Position numbers and translations under genes: made by a program. DNA of 64,000 bases, from assembly GCF_051014685.1 (NCBI RefSeq), contig NC_135059.1:930001-994000 (forward strand), read 5' to 3'. The notes under the pieces were generated by a model. The model was not told the DNA's origin and ran no database searches. It worked only from the letters and a program-made list of their open reading frames with translations. This document shows positions 1 to 11,755 of the stretch, piece by piece; the first letter of the stretch is position 1, and the number at the start of each line of letters is the position of its first letter. The stretch comes from Ptiloglossa arizonensis. Lineage: Eukaryota > Arthropoda > Insecta > Hymenoptera > Colletidae.

Positions 1-1952
1 GAGGTTTAATCAGTTTGCGCGGAAAAATCGGACATCTTGATCATCTTGATCGTTTATATTGCAACGGGATGTGTTTCGAGGAATTCATTCCTCTTCGATC
101 GTGCGGTGTACGACGATCAACTATCGTTTAATTTTAAGCAAGTTTCTTTGGTACTTTGAATATCCGACTCGATAACTTACTTTTATCGCAAAGGTAATAC
201 CTTAATAATAATAACGTTTTATTACTTAAAAAGGAAAGCAGAGTATACGAAGCGGTGTAAAAGACGGGGTTCATTATCGACTGGGCTGTTATTAAACCCA
301 GACGTAACTTATAACGAGAACAGTGGCCTGCTTAATCGCTATAGATCGAGTAAACTACTCCGACGTTCGTTCTTTCTTCCATGAAACCTACGATAAATAA
401 TAGTACGAGTACCTGGAATATCAGTTCTCGAAAACTCATTTCATTGAAATTTATTTCTACCATTTACATTTGTATATACTTAGACATACCAAGGCACTGC
501 TAAGTGTACGTTCCGTTTTTAAATTGCGACAAGCATCGTGGCGTGGGAATAACTGCTAGAATTGTGAATAATTATAGACAATTCGTTAACATCGTCGCAA
601 TATCGTTATACGTCGTGGGTTAGGTTCGAATTTTTGTTCGTTTCGAGTGGAATAATACGTCCCCGGAGAGGTTAACGACAGAGTCTGCGGGATTGCATAG
701 TTTCTCGAACGTTATTAAACGAGCAAACTGCTCCTCCGTTGCAACGTTTATATATTTCTTTTAGATCGAAGCGTATAATACGCAAACGATGATTAATTTA
801 ACTGTAGCACTTAAGTGGTGTAGTTACACGGTTCGCGAGACGTTTTTCAGATATGGGAAAGCTCGTGCGTCCGAGGCGATGCAAGAACTAAATTATCGAG
901 CTACGAAACGCAGAACGGTAAAACAGTCGCTTGGCGAAAGGCCTGAAAAACCATGGTATCCGAGTTTCGAAGCCAACGTAGTTTGGCGGTGGGCGCAGAC
1001 GGTGCAGTATCCGGTCTTTTCGAATCGTGCAATTAGACAGGATTTGGCAAATCTAGGCTTTGAACGGTCGCGTGGCTGGCTGATGTAATCCGCGTTCAAA
1101 GTGTCGGCGGGCATAGTTCTAATTGTGCAGTCCTTTTCCCACTCGACGCACTTCCACAGTCGTTCGGCTCGCGTTTCGAAATTATCATCGTCGAATACTC
1201 TCCTCGCTACGAATCTTCTTCATTTTACGAGATTTTACCAAGCAAACGAACAAACGGACGCTTTACCTCCGCATCGAAGATAGAAAAATGATAATGAAAA
1301 ACAAGAAGAAAGTTGTTCGTTTCCTAACGCGCGAAATATTGCACGGACGAGGATTTCATTCGATCGCCACTATCGTAGAATCGAACGCGAAACGGTGGAT
1401 CTCGAAACTCGAATCCAGAATTCGAATCTCGTTCGTCTACTCTCGATCGCATCGGACGTTTTACTTACAATTGCTCGTCTTTTTGTCTCTCCTTTTCGAC
1501 GGTACTTTGATGCAACTGTTACGCTTGCTATTGCGTTGTTTCAATGAAACGTTAATCGCCTGAACGAGCCAGGAATTTGTTTATCGCATTGTCCATACGC
1601 GACACATGTGTACGTAGCTGCGCAGAAGGCGCCGAAAACGTCATGCTGACCCACTCAATGGTTTGACGTTAATAGGCTACCAATAATGTCGTATTATCGT
1701 TTTATTTTTCCTGCAGTGTCGGGCACGGATCGAGACCCCGTTGATTTTTTCTCGAATTCACTTGCACGATCGAGCTCGAAACGAGCTATCGTAATTATGA
1801 ATGGATGTGCAATCGTGTTATGCGCAGTTTGTTATCGACTTGGTTGGAAGTAATCTAATTTTGCGCCAACGATGCGGAATACTCTTAACGCATTGTCTAG
1901 GTCAGAAATCGTACACTTCGTTTCAAGCACTGACCCATTCGCTTACGCGTAA

Positions 1953-1984
1953 TAGGTTGTTCGATAAGTTTCGTCGAACGACTA
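1953..1984 (+). repeat. MITE terminus, single fragment
   Basis: TAGGTTGTTCGATAAGTTTC followed by GTCGAACGACTA. This is one terminal repeat of the MITE family described at 3281, joined to the start of a second inverted terminus, without the internal region. Confidence 0.6.
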
Positions 1985-3280
1985 GAGACGGTACTGTCTT
2001 CTTTTCGTACGTCCGATGGAATTCGAACGTAGGTCACTTTTGCGACGAATTTTATATTTTTTTTTACAAAGAGTTCGATGAATATCTCGTTGGAGGCAAA
2101 CGCAGCTCGATCGTGTTCAACCGTCTTACATAAAAGTGTACGATTTGGAGTAAGTCTGAAAATAAATCGTATTACTTTATGACCAGTGTGACATATTAGA
2201 GCACTCTTCTTGGGCCCGAATCAAAATCTATAATTCATCCTGAACGAGTTCGTTCTTGCTTCGTCGAGATATAATATATTAAAGATTACATATTTGTCGA
2301 ATTTTTCGATCGATACCAATTTCCACCAAAGTTACTCGAGGGTAAGCGAGTTTTCGTTCGTTTTTAATTCATGATTTTCTCCTTGGATATACCTTGACGA
2401 TAAATATATTTTTTAGCATTAGTTGGAAATTTATGCTCGTGACAAGTAGGTATAATCCATTTCTCCTATTCTCGATGCAAGTGTGCGATCAAGTTTAAAT
2501 TCCCCATGTACCGACGCGCGTACATTAAAAAACGCCAAATTAAATCGAAAGACGAAGAATCTACGAAGAAAGACGATAGGAGAAATTATTCTATGAATAC
2601 GTAGTTGAAAACTCCCTGCGAAACGAGGCTCGTTTTACAGTGAAAGTATCACGAGGATTATTGGAATTCGAAGAAAATTTTCTTTTCGTTTTCCGAATTA
2701 TTCATCGATTTGGAGGAACCGCGAAACAGAGATTTGCAGGAACGCGCGTTCGACGAATTTCAATTATTTCGTCGAGCCGATCGGGAAGATTGAATCCATA
2801 CGTAAGAGTGTTTCGTGTATCGTTTTACAAGTATGTCGCGCAATAAATCGTTCTAGAAAGCATTACCGCGACTTCCCACGCTGGTTGCTTCTGATCAACC
2901 AAATTGCGGTTGTAAACGCGCAATAAAGCAATGTACTACGTATCGATTGATCGCTGGAAATTGGAGCGAAACCGCAGCACAGGTGCTCAATGATCCATCG
3001 ATCTGATGCTCGCGATATCAATTTTCAGTATCTGGAAGAAAATAACGTAACTCGGGCACGCGAGATTCAACTATGTATCGAAGACGCATTTTACCGTTAA
3101 AAGGGGGCAATTTACTACGTCGAATTCCACACAACTTTATACACCCGTGCAATCGGAGTCTACATTCAGCGTGTGTGGTTTCTACTTCGATTACCTTAGT
3201 CCTCGTCCTCTCCCTTTCGTTTCACGCGAGTACCTACGCGATAACGAGGAGATTAGTTTTTGTATCCATTGCAAGTATAA

Positions 3281-3500
3281 TAGGTCGTTGGATAAGTTTC
3301 GTCGTTCGATAAGGAATGGAGCTATTGGATTCGTCGTTTTATTTTTCTAAAAGTGATACTACTGTTCGAGGAACGTGTGCGAAGTTTCATGTAGATTTGT
3401 CGACTCATTCGTATATTTACAGTTGTTCAAACGTTGAAGTATCATGGTAATTATTTCTTTACAATGGAAAAAATAACAAAACTTATCGAATAACCTAGTA
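3281..3500. mobile_element. MITE with mariner-type termini, longest copy
   Basis: The element begins TAGGTCGTTGGATAAGTTTC and ends with the inverted match ACTTATCGAATAACCTA, so it is flanked by TA as for Tc1/mariner insertions. At about 218 bp it is the longest copy in the window. The internal part holds a segment ending TTTACAATGGAAAAAATAAC that recurs in the copies at 5548, 32812, 48265 and 54560. No transposase is encoded, so it is a non-autonomous element presumably mobilised by a mariner elsewhere. Confidence 0.8.
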
Positions 3501-3517
3501 CATTGATAAAGACGAAG

Positions 3518-3578
3518 ATGATTATTATTATTATTATTATTTATTATTATTATTATTATTATTACTACTATTATTACG
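3518..3578 (+). repeat. (ATT)n microsatellite
   Basis: A run of ATT/TAT triplets with a few interruptions, directly 3' of the MITE at 3281. The poly-tyrosine and poly-asparagine frames across it are artefacts of the repeat. Confidence 0.9.
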
Positions 3579-4804
3579 ACGTTTTTGTTGCCCACAACTT
3601 GTTTGACAAAATCGAAAGAAAGGTATACGACGACCTAACACTACTTGCGTCACGAACGGGGACAATTCCCACGAATACAAGAAGAAATACGATCACCTAG
3701 GAAAACTTCCTACTCGTCTTTTACAAGTACGTAGTTCTCGTATGGAAGATTTTATCGTTGCAATCGATACGGTTCACATGGAATCCAAATGTCTGAAACT
3801 GTTCTAAAATGTCAACGACACGATGGAAGTTTGATAAAAAAAAAATCACCGATTCTTGCGGGTAAACAATGATCCGTACCAATACAATCGAACGCGTCTG
3901 TTATTCGATGGGCTTATCCTTTTCTAATAAATTGGTAACCGTACGATCGACGTCGAACAGATCGATAACAGATGTTCTTTACACGTGGAATGCTTGCTAC
4001 GCTAAAATCACCGCGAATGATTTCAACGAGGATCGATCGATAGCTACTGGCTCAACGTCGCGGGACCGCAAAATTGGTATGTCGAATCTGTCTAGCAGCG
4101 ATGTCGCGAATCGCGAGCGCGAACCGTGTGCTCTAAGAGCGACTGTTCACCTGAACGCGAAGACGTTCGAAAAGTTTCGTTGGAAGATACGTAAGTAACG
4201 AGTTCTCTATCTTGAGACGAAAACGAAAGCGATTCACCGAAGAGTCGAACGCGGAATTTGATTTAAAAATTTAATTCGAATCGAGAATCCACGAGTAATG
4301 CGAAAAAGACCGGTAATGCGAAGACTCCGAAGAAAGGTGCGCAGCGACTCGCGATAAATCGTTTTCGGTATTTATCGATTTGTCGGGAATTTATTGGAAC
4401 GTTATTCGAGGAAATGACAGGTAAATCGAGCGCGGGTCATCGGCGCGTGGATCGTAATCATTGTCGCACGTTCGTTCTCTCGATTTCTGAGAAACCTGGC
4501 CTAAATTCGAGAGGCCCTAAAAACGCCTAAAAATAGTTTCATAAGACGGTTGCGTCCGGGGACTCTGGATGTTGTAAATCTGTTCGCTTCTTCCCTTTCT
4601 CCTCGGTAATTCTCTTTCGCGGCGCTTCTAACGAGAATCGAATTTATTCGTGGGGTAAGCATCGAACACCGTCTCCTTTCCAACGGACTCTTTCTTTTCA
4701 TCTCTTCATCCGGGTCTCTATCGTCGCCGATGGATGAGCAAGACCAACGGAAAACAACTCGTGTTTTCGCGAAGCGTGCCGTGCCCAAGGAGGGAGACAG
4801 ATGG

Positions 4805-4850
4805 AAGGGCGGGGTGGGTGGATGGGTTGGGGGGGGGGGCGACGGGGGGC
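4805..4850 (+). repeat. G-rich tract, G-quadruplex candidate
   Basis: At least five runs of three or more G within 46 bases, including one run of eleven (near 4831) and one of six. The arrangement fits the G3+N1-7 quadruplex pattern. It stands in a locally GC-rich stretch that otherwise shows no gene. Confidence 0.7.
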
Positions 4851-5547
4851 GAATTTCGTAAGCCAGACAGACGTTGTGATTAGTAGGGTGAGTAAGTGAT
4901 ACTAATTTCGTCGATCGACCGGACGCCGGACTTCACGGTTCATTCTAACCTTCTACGCAGTCGTTCCATTCGGCAGACGGATATCTACGCACTTGGCGTT
5001 ATATCGAGAACGCAAAGTGTCCACGTGTATAAATATATATTTTCACGCCCACCTTGACGGATATTTCTCTCCTGAAATGTTGCGAAGATGAACGTCGAAC
5101 CCAGACAAGATCGATTTGTTGATCCTTTTGTTGCCGTCTGTTCGAAGCCTTATGCGCGCCGCCGACGTAATTAGAAGATCGTTCGCGCAAATGAGTATTT
5201 CTCAACGTGTGTTCAGTAGCTCAAATGATCCAGCGCTCTGCGTAAATTAGACATTCGAGAAAAATGTTACTATCTTTATCGAGTGCACAGTGTCACTCTC
5301 ATTCCTGACCGTTTGGTACATTTTCTCCGAATTGTTCGGATTCGTCGCTAACTAACCAGCGTATTTCCAAATCGTTCTCAATGGAACATTCTTTGAAATA
5401 CGATCTATTCGATGTCCGTTTATTCGATCGTATCGTTTCCCCCGTCAGTCGTTCGTAGACTCGACTTTCTTACAATGAAGTACGGGGAGTAATCTATGGG
5501 GAAAATTCTTCGATCGTGTTGACGTACTCCAAAGTTCAAGTACGTAC

Positions 5548-5750
5548 CAGGTTGTTCGATAAATTTGGTCGTTTTTACCATTGTGAAAAAAAAATACTAC
5601 GACACTTCGACTTTGAACAACGGTAAATATACGAACAAGTCGAGAGATCTACGCGAAACTTCGCACATGTTCGTCAAACGGTAGTGTACCATCTTTAAAA
5701 AAGTAGCTCCGTTTCTTATCGAACGACGAAACTTATCGAGCAACCTATTA
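5548..5750. mobile_element. MITE with mariner-type termini
   Basis: Begins AGGTTGTTCGATAAATTTGG and ends ACTTATCGAGCAACCTA. The internal segment (near 5575-5700) matches the copies at 3281 and 54560, including the stretch around TGAACAACGGTAAATATACG. Same non-autonomous family. Confidence 0.8.
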
Positions 5751-6683
5751 TGTATATATTTTAACTACGTACGCAGAGGACGACCGTGTGTTTCTTCGGT
5801 TCGTATTTATCGGACTTGAGCTCTTGAATCGTTTCGAGCTGGATACCGTTCATCTACATACGCACGTAGATCGAAATATCAGCGTATCGAAAAGATCGCG
5901 GACTATCGTTAAAAATGATGTAAAAATCTAGACGGTGGTTTCGAATGCTTCGGTATACCGACGTTACCAATTCTGCGCTAATTTTTCGAGCTGCGATCGC
6001 TGCACGCATCGGAATTGTTTTATTCGACGTTTACCGCGTCTTAATAAATGTTCTTGTAGACGAGCAGACGGTCTCGCTTCTTATTGCCGGTTTTGGGTGG
6101 CTAGTAAGCCAAAACCGACACCGAAATAAAAGGAAGGAAGAGATTCGTTCGTGGCCCATGGCCAATCACAATTGTGGCCGCGCTAAAACTTTTTGCAGGA
6201 ACCTTGATTTATGATACGACTTCAAGCCGAAAAGGCCCCGCGGCCTTACCAACCGTAATAATTCATATTTATTTGTCGTAAAAAATAAATTGCAGTGCGA
6301 CGACCATTGGTCGCTTCTACGAACTGGCTAAATCACGACTGCGCTTAAAATCGAAGAACATAGGTTAACAGTGCGTAATCGTGCACGTATTCTCTACAAC
6401 CGACCGTGAAAAAAGTATTCCTTGGACGTCGCTCGCACGCTCTCCAACTATTGTTAAAGTATATTTACAATTACTGGAACGATTTTCGATTCTTTATGCA
6501 CGAACGACTGCAGGGCCGATTTCTAACGTGCAATCGGTCTGATAAGTTTTAGCGATTTTTAAACCTTAATTTCTTGGTTCCCTTCTGTATCGTTTCGCAG
6601 TTCGTTCTTCTTAAAAAGAAACATTCCGTTTGATACAATTCGATGGAAGTGACTTGTGTGCACGTTTCGAGGAATTTAAAGAT

Positions 6684-6793
6684 TAATTCCTTCCGGTGGA
6701 TTAATTTCTTTTTAATCGGTACATTTCTCTTTGGTGTACGAATTGTAAAATTTACTAGATGTCTATCGGTGAAACGATCGTTTTTAATCTTGA
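6684..6793 (+). repeat. Diverged direct repeat, copy 1
   Basis: About 110 bp starting AATTCCTTCCGGTGGATTAA and containing GGTGTACGAATTGTAAAA. It matches 8158-8265 in the same orientation with substitutions and small indels. Its origin is unknown and no terminal repeats are visible. Confidence 0.6.
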
Positions 6794-8157
6794 AATCCGT
6801 GGTCTCACCTCGTAAGTCGGCCGGTCAAAATAAGTTTAAGTACCATTCTATAATTCCTTCTTGACAGAAATATTGATACCAAATTACTTTTCTTACGATT
6901 GTTCTTGGACTCCGTTTAAAATACGAGTCGTAGCAAAAAGCAGCCGAATAATTAAGAGCAGAGTCTCTACGTGTCTGTATTCCTGGCCTTTCCTTGTAAA
7001 TTAAATTATCATAAATTATTTTTCAATACAGAGTTCAATGGACAAATTGTAATAGTTAAAAGAACTTGGCACGATTTTCGTCGTCAACTATTTCAGTCCT
7101 TCTTGCAAGTCGTACATCGAAATAAATGTTCTTTCGGCAGAAAAATTTCTTTCTTTTACAATTAATCGAAATCGATGTGAATCTCTTCTCTCAATTTTGT
7201 ATTTACCGAAAAATCCAAGTAGCTATTCGTTTGGGGGTAAGCTTGTATTTTTGGCACTAGATTTCTGTAAAAAGACAGTAGTAGAATAATTAGCGATCGA
7301 GTCGTTGCTTGTTCGTATCTGTCAGTAGAATTAACGCAGCTGTGCGTGGAATGACATCTGCAACCTCGAGGCCGTAATCGTTCGAAATAGGAGCTGTTCT
7401 AGGCGTCGTAGACTGCCTGCCGCCGTGGTTGCAGATAGATTGAATCATATATTATATGCGAGCTCTTTGAACGTGAATCGGACCATGAATTAGCCCGTAA
7501 TAAGGGTTTCAACGCGCTCTTCGTTTGTCGTCGGTGAATGGCCACTGATATTTCTTAATTCGTTTAAAGCAGAGACGCACAGCCAGCCAAATCGTCGAGC
7601 CGCAGAAGTAAATTCGAATATCGATTCTCGCAGATGTACAGAATGGATGAAAAGAATTTTCTGCTGCGCGTCGCGGAACTTGATAAACAACTAATCGCGT
7701 TGTACGGGCACACTTCGATAATAAACACGTGTACGTGCAAGAGTGCCCTAATGCAAACGATTGATCGTGCGCGAGTGTCCCTGATAAACAACGCTCTTAT
7801 CAGAGAACGGGAAGGGTTGGCTCAGCCAATCGGACCGCGCACGTTCTTATCACTGCCACCTGGGTCGAGCCAATCCACGATCAATGATCGACAACCACCG
7901 AACTTTTTTACATTTACCAGCCAATGATGAAACTGCGATGGCCGACCGTAACTTTTCTTTCAATCGCGAAATAGACGTCTGTCGATCAGTTTGCAAAAAA
8001 ACCATCGCACTCCCGACTCTGGGGGGATTAATACCGATCTCTGGAAACTCGTTAATATATTTATATTATATAGGATCTTTCATCAAATGTGGACTTATCT
8101 TGCGGGTTATATTTAACTCGCGAAAGTAATAGAAAGAAGAGTACAGGAATCGAAGGA

Positions 8158-8265
8158 TTATAATTCCTTGCGGTGGGTTCATTTTTGTTCGGTGTCTTTT
8201 TTTTCTTTGGGGTACGAATTGTAAAAAGTATTAGATATTTATTGATGGAACGATAATTTTTAACA
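8158..8265 (+). repeat. Diverged direct repeat, copy 2
   Basis: Partner of 6684-6793: starts TAATTCCTTGCGGTGGGTTC and contains GGGGTACGAATTGTAAAA. The two copies lie about 1.47 kb apart. Confidence 0.6.
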
Positions 8266-9717
8266 GCTAAGTTTCTCGTATTTGACTTCCTTTCCGGGCT
8301 ACGATCGAAAAACTATTTTCGCGTAATTCGTTGCACAGCAAAACTTAAAAGTATCAATGTCACTAATTACATTTGTAATTCGAACAAATTTTATGTAGGA
8401 TAATTGTGTGAATTCTTTTTATTGGTTTTGTCTACCGAATTTACTTCTAAAGTTACAGTCACATTCTATGAAATATCCTGTATAACTTGTAACGTATGTG
8501 TAATTTATTTTTCAAAATGCAAATTAATCGAGACTTTGCGATTCAATTTGTAGTTCATTTGGTTTCTTGTACAATCGAAGCATAGAATTTTTATACGCTC
8601 GGAGAATATATATGTACATATAAGATTGGTAAATTTAATTTCTAATAAGAATGTAACGAACAGTCCGTGTTTATGATTTTATAGAAGTTTCGGTATTTAA
8701 AAAGTTTCTTCCGCGACATTCGTATCTTTTGGTTTCGTAGACGGATTGATCTCGTAAGTACACGCTAGTAACGAAAACTGGAACATTCTCGTGGAAGATA
8801 GAAAAATCCGTGATAAATTAGTTTGTGTATTCCTACACGGCTATGTATGCATGTATGTATGTAAGCACTGATAACTGCAGCGATAGGGTATTGACCCGTT
8901 TGGATTAATTTACGCAACCTAACAAGAGCAACGCGTAAATTGTGTGTATGCGATGCATATGCGTTTCTTCGGAGAAAGAAGTGGGGATTTATCGATCTAT
9001 GGTTCATGAATTGCGCCGTATTTCAATCGTGTTCACAATAAATAATTTGTTGCGCAAGTACTGTAACCTGCACTTTCCAAATGTCTGCTTTCATCTTTAT
9101 CGAACAGGTAACTTTCCATTTCCTATCCGTATTTTTAACATTGCTTTCTTGAATATTAATTTCCATTGTTTAAAATTATACCTCGTTATGTTAAAATTTT
9201 AATATAATTGTAGGTTCAGGAAGGGAAGGATATTAACTGAACGTGTATTACTTGCATAATCACTGCTTTATGACGTCAAGTCTATGTACAGTGTGGTACA
9301 TTAATTAATTTGTTTACATTTTCATTGCAATGACGTGTAACGGCGCAACAATGATATTATTTGTTCAATTTGTCTATAGATGTTTGTGAAATATCGTAAC
9401 AACACTTCACAATTAGGCAGTACTGGCGATGACTTTGTCCACGATCAATTCGTAACTTCGCAATGTAAAAAATACTGCTTATTAAATTGGAAAATTATTG
9501 TATAGAATCAAATTTAGAATAATATTACAGTTGTAGTTTTTACACGGTAACGAAGACAATTTTCGCTCATTACATTTGTATATATTTTGTTGTTTTCCTT
9601 CTGTCGATTATACATATAAAACATATACAAAAGTAAGTACAAAATAGAAATACTAATATGTGATATGGAATTTTCCACTTAAATGAAACTTTTAATGTAC
9701 GCGGTAGTACAGTCTCA

Positions 9718-9739
9718 AAAAAAAAAAAAAAAAAAAAAG
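9718..9739 (+). repeat. Poly-A tract
   Basis: A run of about 22 consecutive A followed by GAAATT. It could be the tail of an old retroposed sequence or a simple mononucleotide repeat; no target duplication is obvious. Confidence 0.8.
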
Positions 9740-11586
9740 AAATTATCAAGTACTAAGATTCTTCTAAAGTTATTTCACGTTTCACAGTGTACGAATATAA
9801 ATTAAAATTGTATACTAGCGTACATATTAAAATAACTTGGAAAACAGTTTGTTGCTAATTAATTGGGCAACAATGAGTATCTGATTTTTATTAATAAGTA
9901 TGTTTACAGCGCCATCGTATTACTTATTAAACAGATTCTTATAAAATCGAATACCAGATTCGAAATAAATCCTACGGTAATATGTCAAATAAAAAAATAT
10001 ATCAAATCTGAAAATCATGTCATGTTTTGTATCAAAATCTCGTTCATTCAAACTCAAAGAAATGTCAATGATCCGGGTTTGTTCTTGGACTTACAACTAT
10101 CGATAAAGCCTCTACATGAACAATATAAAATATTTGTAACAATGATGGATACTTTTTCATATCTAAATTGATCCTCCTACTAAGTACTGCAGACTAAAAA
10201 TCATGCATTAACCTATGAATTTTTCAAAAATACTGTTTAACGTACATGTAGATAGTACTAAAATAGACATAAATGAAGCAGAACTTATTCGTTGTATAGA
10301 TCACGAAAAGAAAGCTGAATTATACTTTAAACGCATAAAGCCCATCGGACAGTTCAATTTGTTATAAAAAAATTGCAGACACAAGAATTCTTATGTATTC
10401 TGTTCAAATTATGCTTTTATGTTATTAATTCTATATAATCCATGGAAATAAAGTATTTGTTCAAGTATAACGTCAAATAGTCGTCAGATCTACAAGTTTT
10501 ATGTACAAACGGTTAATTTTTGGCAACAAATTCGTTACGCGAACTATATTAATGAGTAATTATACGGAATAATCTTTAGTCTATTTTGATAATTCAATAG
10601 ATGCAGTATACAGTTACTTATAAATATAATTTCTAGATAAACTACATAATTATATGTATCAATAATGTCATAGATCAATTAATTCGATACTAATAGGTAA
10701 TATCAGATTACCACAATGAAGAAAACACAAACAATTATTTTAGTGCCAGTTGTATATACATTACTGGTAGTATTAAGTATATAAAAACAGATATACGTAT
10801 AAAATTGTTGTTTCAAAAACACCTCGCTAGGTCATATTATATTGAAAACATGTTGGCTAATGGTAGAATTCTTCATACAACAGAGTTAAAACTATTTTGT
10901 CACGTTTCTCATATCACATATATGATATACAAATATCTAGTAATAATAATTTACACTTTTTCGTACATGTTTCGTATAGAAGTTTTCAAATTTCAAATTG
11001 TATTTATGTTATATTCTTGTATGTCGTGAATTCTGCAACTTCTAAGGTCATTTTTTAAATTATACGAGCACGCGTTAAAAATATTGGAAGAAGCGTTTGT
11101 TTTAAATATGAAGTTACTTTCATTTTTTCCTCCAAATTTAAGAGGATAATGGGAAAGAAGGCATATAAAAACACTTGATATCTTAAAATTCAATCATTGG
11201 ATAGCGTAATTTCATGCGTAAGTAAAATATAATTTTTACTTACTTCTCCTTTTGGCAAACAATGTAAAAGTCACTTGGCCTTTTAAAATATAAGTACAAA
11301 GAAAAGTACTAGCAAAATGTAACTAATTGCTGTTGCAGAGAGATTAAAGAGCAAAGAGATACAACTTTCCTTTAACGTTTCTCTGTCCTCTTTCAATTAC
11401 ACGATATAACTTTGAAGTCCATTCTTCATACTTACCTTGTTATTCGTAATCAACGTTATTACCCTGCAAGGAACTGAAAGACAACATTTTCGATGTATTC
11501 TTTTCCTTCTTCTTCTTTTTCTTCTTTTCTTTACGTTGTAGCATACTTTTTACATTTTGCAAATAAGTTTTGCATATTCTTAAAAC

Positions 11587-11755
11587 TCATTCAGGCGGTT
11601 GAGATGCATTACTATTTTCATTTCGTCGTTGCAATCGTTCTGGATGAGAGCAGGCTAATTGACTAAAATCACGGACAACATCATTAAAGGTTTCATCGCC
11701 GCTAATTCCGATTTCCGAGTCTTTCATTTCCTCGTTTAAAAGGCCAAGTCGTAAT
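11587..11755 (-). CDS. CenB1A: ACAP coding exon 12 (C terminus)
   Basis: Acceptor TTCAG|ATTACG; stop TGA at 11589-11587. Encodes LLRLGLLNEEMKDSEIGISG and a short polar tail ending NASQPPE. Confidence 0.92.

Larger units (their letters stand above)
1..11586. other. Intergenic region, no supported gene
   Basis: No reading frame here has a recognisable domain or a convincing exon with matching splice sites. Open frames are short and look like chance. What can be seen is MITE copies near 1953, 3281 and 5548, an ATT microsatellite near 3520, a G-rich tract at 4805-4850, a diverged direct repeat (6684-6793 and 8158-8265), an ATGT microsatellite near 8850 and a run of about 22 A at 9718-9739. The last 2 kb before 11587 is very AT-rich and may include the 3' UTR of the ACAP gene, which reads leftward. 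An unrecognised non-coding RNA or a first exon of a distant gene cannot be excluded. Confidence 0.5.

Noticed and set aside
789..1088. 99-codon frame on the plus strand
   Set aside because: No recognisable motif; the antisense frame over the same DNA is open as well, suggesting composition effects.
7634..7927. 97-codon frame starting MYRMDEKNFLLRVAELDKQ
   Set aside because: The start looks helix-like, but the rest is unlike a folded protein, no family is recognised and no splice structure supports it. Conservation would be needed to revive it.
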